Origin: Salinibacterium sp. TMP30
GTDB taxonomy: Bacteria; Actinomycetota; Actinomycetes; Actinomycetales; Microbacteriaceae
Length of the DNA stretch: 64,000 bases
Direction of reading: 5' to 3'
NCBI RefSeq assembly: GCF_038397785.1
Contig: NZ_CP151642.1
Location: forward strand, 1,488,001-1,552,000
A program made the translations under genes and the position numbers. Of this stretch, positions 9,286-17,044 are shown in pieces (the first letter of the stretch is position 1; each line of letters starts with the position of its first letter). The notes below the pieces were generated by a model. That model saw only the letters and a program-made list of their open reading frames with translations. It was not told the origin of the DNA and ran no database searches.

Positions 9286-9771
9286 CTACGACTCGTCCAG
9301 GATCTGCTGCATCTGGCCCAGAGCCAAACGCATTCCGTCTTCCATACCCATCTTGGCCATTTCTTCGAGCTGCTCGGCTGACTCGAATCCAGAAACGATC
9401 GTTACGCGGGTGCCCGCCGCAATAGGCTCAAAGATGATGTTGGCAGTCGTAACTCCGAGGTCACCTGACGGCTCACCCTGATCGTCGGCAAAGCCGTCTT
9501 CGATTATGAGCTCACGCGGGGCTGTGATTGAGACGAAGCGCCACCAGCCGTGCATCCGCTCACCATCAGGACCTTGCATGTAATAGTGGGCCCGACCTTC
9601 AGGTTCAAACCCAAATCGCACGAAGGTCGCCGGCCATTCCGGAGGCCCCCACCAACGCTCGAGTTTCCTGGGATCGCTGACGAGTTGCCAGGCTCGCTCA
9701 ATGGAGGCTGACAGCTCGGCCGTTGTCGTGAGAGTTAGTGCCTTGACATCGGTTTGGGTCGTGACGTTCAT
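9286..9771 (-). CDS. SRPBCC/AHSA1-family protein
   Basis: 161 residues with the START/Bet v1-like fold of the AHSA1 (activator of Hsp90 ATPase homologue 1-like) family: the IERAWQLVSDPRKLERWWG start and closing helix EEMAKMGMEDGMRLALGQM are typical. Proteins of this type bind hydrophobic ligands; the ligand is unknown. It is 15 bases downstream of an ArsR gene on the same strand, the common ArsR-AHSA1 two-gene operon, so it is probably repressed by that ArsR protein. Confidence 0.88.
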   Translation of the reverse strand: MNVTTQTDVKALTLTTTAELSASIERAWQLVSDPRKLERWWGPPEWPATFVRFGFEPEGRAHYYMQGPDGERMHGWWRFVSITAPRELIIEDGFADDQGEPSGDLGVTTANIIFEPIAAGTRVTIVSGFESAEQLEEMAKMGMEDGMRLALGQMQQILDES

Positions 9772-9786
9772 TACTTCACCGCTCCT

Positions 9787-10137
9787 TTACTCATCGTTGA
9801 GCACATCACCCATGCGTAGTGCTCGTTGCTTCCACACCTCTTCAAAGTGCGAAAGAAGTTCTTGGATGCGATGGATTGATCTCGGGTCGCCGCTCACAAT
9901 TTGCTCGCGACCGCTGCGTTCCTTGGAGACAAGACCCGAAGACTGAAGCACAGCAACATGCTTTTGCACAGCAGCGAAGCTCATGTCATAGCGTTCGGCC
10001 AAGCGCGAAACCGAAATGCCTTCGTGCATCACTCGAGTAATGATGTCGCGACGCGTGGCATCAGCGAGGGCACGAAACATCGCGTCCACATCCGCATCCG
10101 CATCCGCATCCGCATCCGTCAACTCATATACAACCAT
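9787..10137 (-). CDS. ArsR-family repressor, probably leaderless
   Basis: 116 residues. The winged helix covers residues 19-90 (FRALADATRRDIITRVMHEG, then FAAVQKHVAVLQSSGLV). The metal-binding CxC of classical ArsR is absent, as in the branch that pairs with AHSA1 proteins. The first residues include (Asp-Ala) repeats encoded by a GGATGC hexamer tandem. The ATG at 10137 lies 8 bases after a -10 box, which fits a leaderless transcript; an internal ATG at 10080 is the alternative. The start codon itself lies inside a palindromic operator. Confidence 0.88.
   Translation of the reverse strand: MVVYELTDADADADADVDAMFRALADATRRDIITRVMHEGISVSRLAERYDMSFAAVQKHVAVLQSSGLVSKERSGREQIVSGDPRSIHRIQELLSHFEEVWKQRALRMGDVLNDE
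10083..10120. repeat. GCATCC hexanucleotide tandem repeat
   Basis: About five to six in-frame copies of GCATCC (one degenerate as ACATCC) encode the alternating Asp-Ala run near the N-terminus of the ArsR protein. Copy changes would keep the frame and only alter linker length. Confidence 0.8.
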
Positions 10138-10149
10138 TTGGTTGTATAT
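10126..10149. promoter_or_regulatory. Palindromic operator overlapping the ArsR start codon
   Basis: Two perfect 11-base arms (ATATACAACCA and its reverse complement) are separated by TT. The palindrome covers the -10 box and the ATG of the ArsR gene at 9787-10137. Binding of the ArsR dimer here would block both polymerase and initiation; that this is its own operator is inference from position. Confidence 0.75.
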
Positions 10150-10174
10150 TATTCCCGTTGGAATGAGAAGACAA
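10146..10174 (-). promoter_or_regulatory. Promoter of the arsR-AHSA1 operon
   Basis: On the minus strand, a -35 box TTGTCT (10169-10174) and a -10 box TAATAT (10146-10151) are separated by exactly 17 bases. The expected transcription start falls at or within two bases of the ATG at 10137. Confidence 0.75.
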
Positions 10175-10205
10175 GGGCCAACCGAGAAAAATTCGACCTA
10201 CGCGG

Positions 10206-10991
10206 CTAAAGCTTTCGAATGGTGAGAATCTGTTCTGCCCGCCCGAACGGGCCATCGGTGTCGTGCAGAACCGTCGAAGTAAGGCCAACACCATCCGTAC
10301 CGAAGTTGACGGCGTTTTCTAAGCCAAGCCATTCCCCGGTCGGAACGCGATACAGGTGGATCTGGAGGTCGACATTCGGGAACGCGTAGCCGCCCTCACC
10401 AGGCTTGACCCGCGTAGCTATTCCATTGCTCGTATCGACCAAGCCTGCTAGCCGCGCAAAGTCACTTACCGGTTCGCTCGTGAGCAATGGATAGGGGGTG
10501 CGCAACCAGGCCCGGCCGCTACCCGCAGCATGGTCAGGTAGCGGACATACTTCGATCGAACGAATGTACCCACCGGGCCACTCGGCAAGACTCAGCGGCT
10601 CAGCGGCATGGCCACGGTCGGGCATCCGTGAGTCAACAATGCCGTGGACTTCGGTCGTATCGGATGTTTGCAGTCGCCACGCGGTGGCCCGCACTGCTAC
10701 ACGGCCCCCCGCGATCAACTCGGCTTGCACCAACTCAATCGTGCGACCGGGTCGAACCATCGAAGGGACGATCTCAAACTCACCGTCTGGGATCAACCCA
10801 AGAATCTCGTAGCTGATCCGAGCGATACGCAGTCCGGACCGCGCTTCGAATGACTCCAAGACATGAGCCATGATGCCGGCGACCGGCGCCATATGTTGCT
10901 CGTGCGGATTCCATGCACCCTGTGCGTGGATCGTCGACTCAAAGTGGCTGTCATCGTGCCGCACGTAATACGACTGCGCTATAGGTGTCAC
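10206..10991 (-). CDS. Acyl-CoA thioesterase-like double-hotdog protein
   Basis: 261 residues in the thioesterase family with two hotdog folds in one chain (TesB-like). The N-terminal half has WNPHEQHMAPVAGIMAHVLE and RISYEILGLIPDG, the C-terminal half has FARLAGLVDTSNGIAT and FPNVDLQIHLYR. The usual role is hydrolysis of acyl-CoA esters; substrate unknown. GTG start at 10991. Its 3' end lies just upstream of the ArsR promoter on the same strand, but that strong promoter suggests a separate unit. Confidence 0.85.
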   Translation of the reverse strand: MTPIAQSYYVRHDDSHFESTIHAQGAWNPHEQHMAPVAGIMAHVLESFEARSGLRIARISYEILGLIPDGEFEIVPSMVRPGRTIELVQAELIAGGRVAVRATAWRLQTSDTTEVHGIVDSRMPDRGHAAEPLSLAEWPGGYIRSIEVCPLPDHAAGSGRAWLRTPYPLLTSEPVSDFARLAGLVDTSNGIATRVKPGEGGYAFPNVDLQIHLYRVPTGEWLGLENAVNFGTDGVGLTSTVLHDTDGPFGRAEQILTIRKL

Positions 10992-11008
10992 AGCACCAGC
11001 CTAGCCAG

Positions 11009-11275
11009 CTAGTGCGAGCGCAGCTTATCGATCAAGTCACCCTTGTTGAGAGGCGAGTAGCCGTGGAGATCGAGTTCACGCGCGCGAGCTTTCAACTCCT
11101 TCACTGTCCACTCTTCGTACGGCCCTGATTCGCCACCTCGTTTGCCTATTTCCGAGCGCCCCTCATTGGCAGCAGCGTTTGAGATGCGCGCCGCTTTTTC
11201 TTTCGAGGCACCGTCGTCGCGCAACTCTTCATAGAGTTCGGGATCCTTGAGTCGTGAATTCTTGTCGCCAGGCAT
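11009..11275 (-). CDS. Small Rho-N/SAP-like domain protein
   Basis: 88 residues, highly charged. The last 35 residues (WTVKELKARARELDLHGYS, then KGDLIDKLR) match the Rho termination factor N-terminal/SAP-like helix-extended-loop-helix used to bind nucleic acid. The first half (KDPELYEELRDDGASKEKAA) is the conserved lead of the actinobacterial DUF7218 type. Possible role in DNA or RNA binding under stress; no direct evidence. It stands 17 bases upstream of the thioesterase on the same strand. Confidence 0.8.
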   Translation of the reverse strand: MPGDKNSRLKDPELYEELRDDGASKEKAARISNAAANEGRSEIGKRGGESGPYEEWTVKELKARARELDLHGYSPLNKGDLIDKLRSH

Positions 11276-11366
11276 AGCTCAAAACTCCTTAATGGCCGCG
11301 CTGACCACACGGCCTTTTCGTGCGCCCAGACTAATCTGGAGTGAAGCGTTTGCGAAACAGCGCTCA

Positions 11367-12458
11367 TTAGAACAGCATCGGCTGGGGCATCGCCCGCGCG
11401 GCCAGTTCGGGCGGCAACTCTTCGGCGATCAATGAGCGCTCACCGTTAGTGTCACCGGTACGAAGCTGCGCTCGCGAACCTACGATGCCCGTCGCTGGGT
11501 CGAGCACCGTTCGCTCTAAACCGTATCGACGGATGATCGGCCGCAGTTTTGCCGCAAGCCACTGCCTGTACTCCTTAGGCGCGTACGTTCCCCGCGCGTA
11601 CATGGAGTGATATCGCTGAACTAATTCTGGATGAGCAGTCTCTAGCCACTGGAAATACCACTCCTTGGTGCCGGGCTTCAAGTGCAACGCTGAGTAGGTA
11701 ATCGAAGTGCCACCAGCAGCCTTCACCCGGGCAACAGCACGTTCAAGATGATCCCGGGTGTCGGTGAGAAACGGCAAAATGGGCATCAGGAACACCGCGC
11801 AATCGAGACCAGCCTCGCGCACCGCCGTGACCGTCGCCAACCGCGCTTTCGCCGTTAGCGTGCCTGGCTCGACCGACTGCTGCAGCTCGTCATCGTAGAT
11901 CGCGATCGACAGGCCTATATCGACCGGCACGTGTTCGCTCGCCTCGGCAAGCAGCGCAAGATCTCGCCGCAGCAGCGTTCCCTTGGTGAGGATGGAGAGC
12001 GGCGTGCCGGAGCCTGCAAGTGCGGCGATGATCCCGGGCATCAACCGATAGCGACCCTCTGCACGTTGATAGGGATCGGTATTGGTGCCCAAAGCGACCG
12101 GATGCCGGCCCCAGCCCGGTTTGCTGAGCTCCTTTGCAAGCACCTCAGCCACGTTGACTTTGACGATGATCTGAGTATCGAAGTCTTTGCCTGCGTCAAG
12201 ATCAAGAAACTCGTGCGTTGGGCGGGCGAAACAATACGTGCACTGGTGGAGGCATCCGCGCATCGGGTTGATGGTCCACCCGAATGGCATATCGCTGGCG
12301 GTCGGAACCCTATTGAGAGCACTCTTTGCGAGCACTTCGTAGAAGGTTACGCCCTCGAAGTCTGGGGTGCGTACGGTGCGGACAAGATTATTGAGGCGTG
12401 CGAGCCCCGGCAGCGCGTTGGGCACTTCGCTACTGACCTGCTGTCCACTCCACCGCAT
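11367..12458 (-). CDS. Rv2578c-family radical SAM protein
   Basis: 363 residues. The 4Fe-4S cluster motif is C-x3-C-x2-C (RGCLHQCTYCFAR, Cys at about 69, 73 and 76). Length and the LGTNTDPYQ segment, as well as ILTKGTLLRRD, place it in the actinobacterial Rv2578c group related to the SplB-like radical SAM enzymes. Substrate unknown. It is divergent from the GNAT gene. Confidence 0.9.
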   Translation of the reverse strand: MRWSGQQVSSEVPNALPGLARLNNLVRTVRTPDFEGVTFYEVLAKSALNRVPTASDMPFGWTINPMRGCLHQCTYCFARPTHEFLDLDAGKDFDTQIIVKVNVAEVLAKELSKPGWGRHPVALGTNTDPYQRAEGRYRLMPGIIAALAGSGTPLSILTKGTLLRRDLALLAEASEHVPVDIGLSIAIYDDELQQSVEPGTLTAKARLATVTAVREAGLDCAVFLMPILPFLTDTRDHLERAVARVKAAGGTSITYSALHLKPGTKEWYFQWLETAHPELVQRYHSMYARGTYAPKEYRQWLAAKLRPIIRRYGLERTVLDPATGIVGSRAQLRTGDTNGERSLIAEELPPELAARAMPQPMLF

Positions 12459-12645
12459 AACCGAATTCGAACATATCTTCGAATGTTGCGCAAGCGGGCA
12501 CGCTGGTCAGACGCTATCTCGTGAAAGCGCGCGCGAGCCTTCGGTGGCGAGAAAGGAATTGTGGGTCGCCAAACCCACGGCTGTACCGCGATGCGCCTCC
12601 GGCATCGCTGTCGACGCTGATATCGTCATAGTCGTGTTTTCTAAA

Positions 12646-13149
12646 GTGACTGTCCCGACAACTCTCCAGACGCGTGATGGGGAGATGATTCTTCGGTATT
12701 CAGAACTGGGCGACATCGACACCATCCTCCAACTATTGGCGGATGACCCTGTCAGCGCCCTTCGCGGTGACACCGCGCGCCCCGAAGACCGTCCCGCTTA
12801 TGAGAAGGCTTTTCACGCCATCGCGACTACCCCGGCAAACGCTCTGCTCGTTGTGGTTGCCCCATCGGGTGATGTCGTCGCAACTATGCAGCTGACCGCC
12901 ATCCCGGGAATGGCCCGACGCGGTTCGCACCGACTTCAAGTCGAAGCCGTACGTGTTGCCGCAAGCCAACGCTCCGCGGGCATCGGCGGCGCCATGATGC
13001 GCTGGGTCATCGAAACCGCAGCGCCCGCGCTTGGTGCCTCCCTCATCCAGCTCACCTCTGATGAAGCGCGCACCGACGCCCATCGCTTCTACAAAAAGCT
13101 CGGCTTCGAGGCTTCGCACATCGGGTTCAAATACACCATCAAGCTATGA
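12646..13149 (+). CDS. GNAT-family N-acetyltransferase
   Basis: About 167 residues. The acetyl-CoA loop is recognisable in ASQRSAGIGGAMMRWVIE and the closing strand-helix in DAHRFYKKLGFEASHIGFK. It transfers an acetyl group to an amine; substrate unknown. The start is not certain: GTG at 12646 keeps the typical N-terminus, an ATG at 12685 is very near a GGGGAG, and the frame stays open farther upstream. The last 11 bases overlap the convergent monooxygenase gene. Confidence 0.82.
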   Translation: MTVPTTLQTRDGEMILRYSELGDIDTILQLLADDPVSALRGDTARPEDRPAYEKAFHAIATTPANALLVVVAPSGDVVATMQLTAIPGMARRGSHRLQVEAVRVAASQRSAGIGGAMMRWVIETAAPALGASLIQLTSDEARTDAHRFYKKLGFEASHIGFKYTIKL

Positions 13150-14536
13150 CAGGCGTCCCGCTCGTCGAGGCGGGTCGGCGGTATCGTGCGCCCGCGTGCT
13201 CGGCAGGCAATCGATCTCCCCTCCCGTGCAACTTATTGCGCAACGTGCCTTCCACATATTCCTGTGGGTAGAGCCCCCGCTTACGCAGCACGGGGATGAC
13301 ATGGTCAACAACGTCTTCGAAGGTGCCGGGAGTAATCGCGTAGGCAAGGTTGAACCCATCAACATCGGTTTCTTCGACCCAGTCTTGCAATTCATCCGCG
13401 ATTTCTTCGCCCGATCCGATAATGAAGGGGCCTAATCCCCCAATTGCGCCGAGCCGGGCGATGTCGCGAACCTTCCACTCACTCCCGTCGTCGTTTGCCT
13501 GCTGAAAATTGGCGACAGTCGACTGGATGGCATTGCTCTTGACGTTGCCGATGGGTTCATCGAGGTCGTACTGCGAGAGATCGATTCCCATCCAGCCAGA
13601 CATAAACACGAGCGCACCTTCCTCACTGGCGTAGCTCAGGTAGTCGGCATATTTCGCGTGAGCCTTCTCTGACGTCGCGTCGGTGATGATTGTCAGCAGG
13701 GTGTAAATGCGCGCGGAGTAGCGGTCGCGGCCTGCCGCTTCGAGGGCGTCCCGAATCTGCGCCACCGTCGCTTTAAGGCCCGCTTTCGTTGGCGAGGCAA
13801 CAAAGATCGCTTCGGCGTTTCCGGCGGCGAACTGGATGCCGCGGGGTGAAGCACCCGCTTGGTAAATCACAGGAGTTCGCTGCGTCGACGGTTCTGACAA
13901 ATGGATGCCGGGAACCGTGAAGTGTGTGCCCCGATGGTCGATGTCATGAACTTTGCTTGGATCAGTGAACACGCCCGATTCGCGGTCACGAATCACCGCG
14001 TCGTCTTCCCAGGACCCCTCCCACAGTTTGTAGAGCACTTCGAGGTACTCGTCGGCGTGATCGTAGCGGTCATCGTGCTCCCGTTGGTCGTCGTTTCCCA
14101 TGTTTCGGGCCGCGGACGGGAGATATCCGGTGACCACATTCCACCCGACTCGACCCTTTGTGAGGTGATCGAGCGTCGACATACGACGGGCAAAGGGGTA
14201 CGGATGCTCGTACGCCGTGCCGGCGGTAATTCCGAAGCCCAAGTGCTCGGTCACGTGAGCCATGGCGGAGACCAGCAGCAGTGGATCGTTGACGGGAACT
14301 TGCGCTCCGTGACGGATGGCCGCCTCGTTCGACCCCGCATAGACGTCGTACGTGCCGAGCACATCGGCGATGAAGATGCCGTCGAAAGTGCCACGCTCGA
14401 GCAGTTGGGCGAGTTCGGTCCAGTAGTCGAGGTCTTTGTAGCGCCACGATTGGTCGTCGGGGTGGCGCCACATTCCGGAGGACTGATGAGCGACGCAGTT
14501 CATGTCGAAGGCGTTGAAACGGATTTGTCTAGGCAT
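13139..14536 (-). CDS. Flavin-dependent monooxygenase of the NtaA/SnaA/DszA (LLM) family
   Basis: 465 residues, matching the two-component, FMNH2-using NtaA/DszA family that oxidises chelators or organosulfur compounds. Family features are the start PRQIRFNAFDMNCVAHQS, GTFDGIFIADVLGTYD, the RVGWNVVTGYLPSAARNMG segment and the loop EHDDRYDHADEYLEV. The start at 14536 is chosen because the family begins there. A flavin reductase gene is divergent 145 bases away and probably supplies reduced flavin. The substrate cannot be told from sequence. Confidence 0.9.
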   Translation of the reverse strand: MPRQIRFNAFDMNCVAHQSSGMWRHPDDQSWRYKDLDYWTELAQLLERGTFDGIFIADVLGTYDVYAGSNEAAIRHGAQVPVNDPLLLVSAMAHVTEHLGFGITAGTAYEHPYPFARRMSTLDHLTKGRVGWNVVTGYLPSAARNMGNDDQREHDDRYDHADEYLEVLYKLWEGSWEDDAVIRDRESGVFTDPSKVHDIDHRGTHFTVPGIHLSEPSTQRTPVIYQAGASPRGIQFAAGNAEAIFVASPTKAGLKATVAQIRDALEAAGRDRYSARIYTLLTIITDATSEKAHAKYADYLSYASEEGALVFMSGWMGIDLSQYDLDEPIGNVKSNAIQSTVANFQQANDDGSEWKVRDIARLGAIGGLGPFIIGSGEEIADELQDWVEETDVDGFNLAYAITPGTFEDVVDHVIPVLRKRGLYPQEYVEGTLRNKLHGRGDRLPAEHAGARYRRPASTSGTPVIA

Positions 14537-14681
14537 GCCACCATCGTGGGCCGGAAGGTCAACTGGCGCACACTTCAGCGAAACAATTGACGAAATACAG
14601 AGACATAAATCGACACATTCTCGCTGCATCTGGCATTGCCGCGCACGCTTGACTGCATCCCCCTATCTATCGGATGGACGA

Positions 14682-15260
14682 ATGCAGACAACAGAGCAAC
14701 AACATGCACCCGCACGCAACGACGAGGAAAACTCGCCGGGACCCATCGCGCTGTCAGGCGAAGTTAGCGTCGATGATTTTGCGCGGGTATTTCGCCAACA
14801 CCCCGGAGGTGTTTCCGTGATAACAGCGGACTCCCCCGCTGGACCTGTTGCGCTCACCGCTACCTCAGTTGTTTCCGTGAGCGCCGTGCCACCATTACTT
14901 GCCTTTTCGATTAGTCATCGCGCGTCAACGGCAGAAAGCATCCGAAGTGCACGCTCGTACGTTGTGCACTTTCTCGGCAGAGATCAACTCGAAATCGCCC
15001 AGCTGTGCGCGACCAGCGGAGTTGATCGCTTTGCCGACAGACAATTGTGGGCGAGACTTCCCACCGGAGAGCCGTACTTTCCGAGCGCACCAGCATGGGT
15101 CGTGGGAACCCGGATCAATCAGCTCGACGCTGAGGCTGCCTCACTCATTCTGGTGCGGGCGACTGAATCGCATGTCGATTCCGACCCAGATAGCGTCCAA
15201 CCCCTCGTCTACCACAATCGCGGTTGGCACCATTTAGGTCGGCACTCTCGTGTGGAATAG
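14682..15260 (+). CDS. Flavin reductase-domain protein
   Basis: 192 residues. The split-barrel flavin reductase domain spans about residues 28-190 (FARVFRQHPGGVSVITAD, then ALTATSVVSVSAVPPLLAF and the flavin-contact NHRGWHHL-like end YHNRGWHHLGRH). It reduces free FMN with NAD(P)H for a partner monooxygenase. The partner is most likely the divergent NtaA-type enzyme. ATG at 14682 follows GGATGGA, a modest ribosome site. Confidence 0.88.
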   Translation: MQTTEQQHAPARNDEENSPGPIALSGEVSVDDFARVFRQHPGGVSVITADSPAGPVALTATSVVSVSAVPPLLAFSISHRASTAESIRSARSYVVHFLGRDQLEIAQLCATSGVDRFADRQLWARLPTGEPYFPSAPAWVVGTRINQLDAEAASLILVRATESHVDSDPDSVQPLVYHNRGWHHLGRHSRVE

Positions 15261-15378
15261 GCTGCGGTCGCCAGCGATTGCTGGGCATCAGTGGCAACTC
15301 CGATTCAGCGAGACTGTCCCTGTTGCTGCCTCGGTGAAGTCTCCCCGCTGGGGCGTGGACTAATGCGGAGGATACGGC

Positions 15379-15549
15379 TCAGGTGGAGCTATTGCGGCGT
15401 CCGCTGATAAAGCGCAACAGCCACACAATGACCGCGACGACCAGCAAAACGATGCCAACCCAGAGCAGCCATTGAACCGCCTGCACGAAACCCCCAAAGA
15501 AGATAAGGATGATCGCGATGATACCGATAACGACAACTAATCCTGTCAT
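15379..15549 (-). CDS. Small hydrophobic membrane protein
   Basis: 56 residues with two hydrophobic segments (about 3-20 and 27-45) joined by a short GGFVQAVQW turn, then a basic tail LRFISGRRN. It is clearly similar in size, turn position (VQAVQWLLWVG against IQSLNFLLWVG) and tail to the 53-residue protein at 50814-50975, so the two are paralogues. The latter sits beside a CsbD stress gene, which hints at a stress or envelope role. ORF too short for usual callers. Confidence 0.75.
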   Translation of the reverse strand: MTGLVVVIGIIAIILIFFGGFVQAVQWLLWVGIVLLVVAVIVWLLRFISGRRNSST

Positions 15550-15646
15550 GTCAATCACATTCCGTTCGTTTAGTGCAACCTAAGGAACAGCGCCAAGGTT
15601 GCCCGTGATGGTTGATTTTGTCCCAGCAAGAGTTAGTTGGTATTCG

Positions 15647-15841
15647 CTAAATTGGGCCGTTACCTCTCCGGCGACCTAGCGACGGCGCTGGCAACTGACG
15701 CAACCAGTCGTGAAGCGTCGCAGTCATCTCAGCGGCAATGCGGCGCTCGATCGGGTCATTGACAGCGGAGACCGGCTTTGCTCTCGAATCGCCGTCGTCA
15801 AGCACGAGCAGTTCGGTCGGGAACGTCCGGGTCATAGTCAT
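15647..15841 (-). CDS. Small hypothetical protein, second gene of a coupled pair
   Basis: 64 residues, unrecognised. The middle (IERRIAAEMTATLHDWLRQL) looks like an amphipathic helix; the C-terminus is basic. The ATG overlaps the TGA of the upstream 50-residue gene (ATGA), a strong sign that both are translated. No signal peptide or membrane segment. Confidence 0.55.
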   Translation of the reverse strand: MTMTRTFPTELLVLDDGDSRAKPVSAVNDPIERRIAAEMTATLHDWLRQLPAPSLGRRRGNGPI

Positions 15842-15990
15842 GACGACTCGCCCGAGACGCCAATCAACGAGGCCATGTCAATTGGCTGAGTGTCCCCAAA
15901 TTCGCCGCTGTCGCGCGTCTCGGAATCGAGACCCTCTCGTGGAACATCGCCGTTGGCGTTGGCGAGAAAGTCGACTGATTGATCGCGCAT
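15838..15990 (-). CDS. Small acidic hypothetical protein, first gene of a coupled pair
   Basis: 50 residues, acidic, no known domain (begins MRDQSVDFLANANGD). Supported by an AAGGGG ribosome site 6 bases before the ATG at 15990 and by the four-base ATGA overlap with the next gene. I cannot assign a function. Confidence 0.5.
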   Translation of the reverse strand: MRDQSVDFLANANGDVPREGLDSETRDSGEFGDTQPIDMASLIGVSGESS

Positions 15991-16257
15991 TTTGTCCCCT
16001 TCGCTGTGAATAAATCACTGCCGGGGACTGGGGCAGAAACATTGACTACCGCTCCATTCGGCCACAGAATGGCGGTTCTGTCAAATAGGGAGCGGACAGA
16101 CGAACTCTCACTCGCTTACGAGCGGGCATGCCGGTTGTGATCGCTCGCACAGTACAGTGGTGGTTAGCTTTATGAATTTCTTGGTGGCCTGCGATCTAGA
16201 ACCTCGTTGCTCGTCAGGGTTTTTCCGACAATTTGGGCGGTGCGATCGTGAGAGTTC
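15991..16257. other. Intergenic region between divergent small genes and the first GAF-ANTAR gene
   Basis: About 267 bases without a convincing ORF. It must hold promoters in both directions. I see no strong palindrome or ANTAR-type double hairpin that I can define with confidence. Confidence 0.4.
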
Positions 16258-17007
16258 TTGTCAGCGTTTCGGCCTCCGCAGTCGCTGTCCGGGTCGCCTC
16301 GTGTGGATGAGCTACAGGGTTCTGAGCCTGGACGGCCATTAGCGCCGGGAGCAGGTGGCGCTAATAGCGATCTATGTTCCCGATTTGTCGATTTGCTTCC
16401 CATCACTGGCGCGTCGATTTCCGTTTTAGACGAGGCAGGTAACCAGTCGACGATCTGCGCCAGCGATGACACTGCTGCGCAGCTGGAAGCGATGCAATTT
16501 GAGTTGGGCGAAGGGCCTCATTGGGAAGCTCTCCGCACTCGGCGTCCCGTCTTGGTGCCAGATCTGCGCTCAGCGGGGCATTCTGAGTGGCCGATTTTTA
16601 GTGAGGCCGTACTGGAGACAGGAGCCGGTGCACTGTTTTCGTTGCCATTGTCGTTGGGAGCTGTCACGATCGGCCTAGTCGATTTGTATTGCTCGGTTCC
16701 GGGCAATTTAAGTACGAGCGACCTATCGGCCGCGCTGAACCTTGCCGGTAGCGTCACGCTTCCGGCCGCACGAATGGCAGTCCAGTCAGCAGGCCACGAA
16801 AAGACTTCTGAGTCAACAGGTGAGGCTCCTGAACTTCGGCGGGACGTACATCAGGCCACCGGAATGATCCTTGTGCAAATGAACGTGAGTGCAACGGAAG
16901 CATTCCTTCTCCTGAAAGCACACGCGTTCTCTAGCGGCCGCACTGTGCTGGAGGTTGCTCAGGACGTGGTTGCCCGCCGACTTGATTTCGGTACGGCGGC
17001 AGAATGA
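16258..17007 (+). CDS. GAF-ANTAR regulator (first of two)
   Basis: Up to 249 residues from a TTG at 16258; a GTG at 16303 is an alternative start. A GAF sensor domain (about 38-170, with GEGPHWEALRTRRPVLVPDL) is followed by a C-terminal ANTAR domain (about 193-245, HQATGMILVQMNVSATEAF). ANTAR domains bind tandem hexaloop hairpins in nascent RNA and prevent termination. It is followed after 37 bases by a second protein of the same build. Confidence 0.85.
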   Translation: MSAFRPPQSLSGSPRVDELQGSEPGRPLAPGAGGANSDLCSRFVDLLPITGASISVLDEAGNQSTICASDDTAAQLEAMQFELGEGPHWEALRTRRPVLVPDLRSAGHSEWPIFSEAVLETGAGALFSLPLSLGAVTIGLVDLYCSVPGNLSTSDLSAALNLAGSVTLPAARMAVQSAGHEKTSESTGEAPELRRDVHQATGMILVQMNVSATEAFLLLKAHAFSSGRTVLEVAQDVVARRLDFGTAAE

Positions 17008-17044
17008 TGCCGATATCATCATTTACAACATGTGGGAGGCAGCA

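Noticed and set aside
10083-10120. Possible CRISPR or iteron array
   Set aside because: The units are six bases with no spacers and lie in a coding frame.
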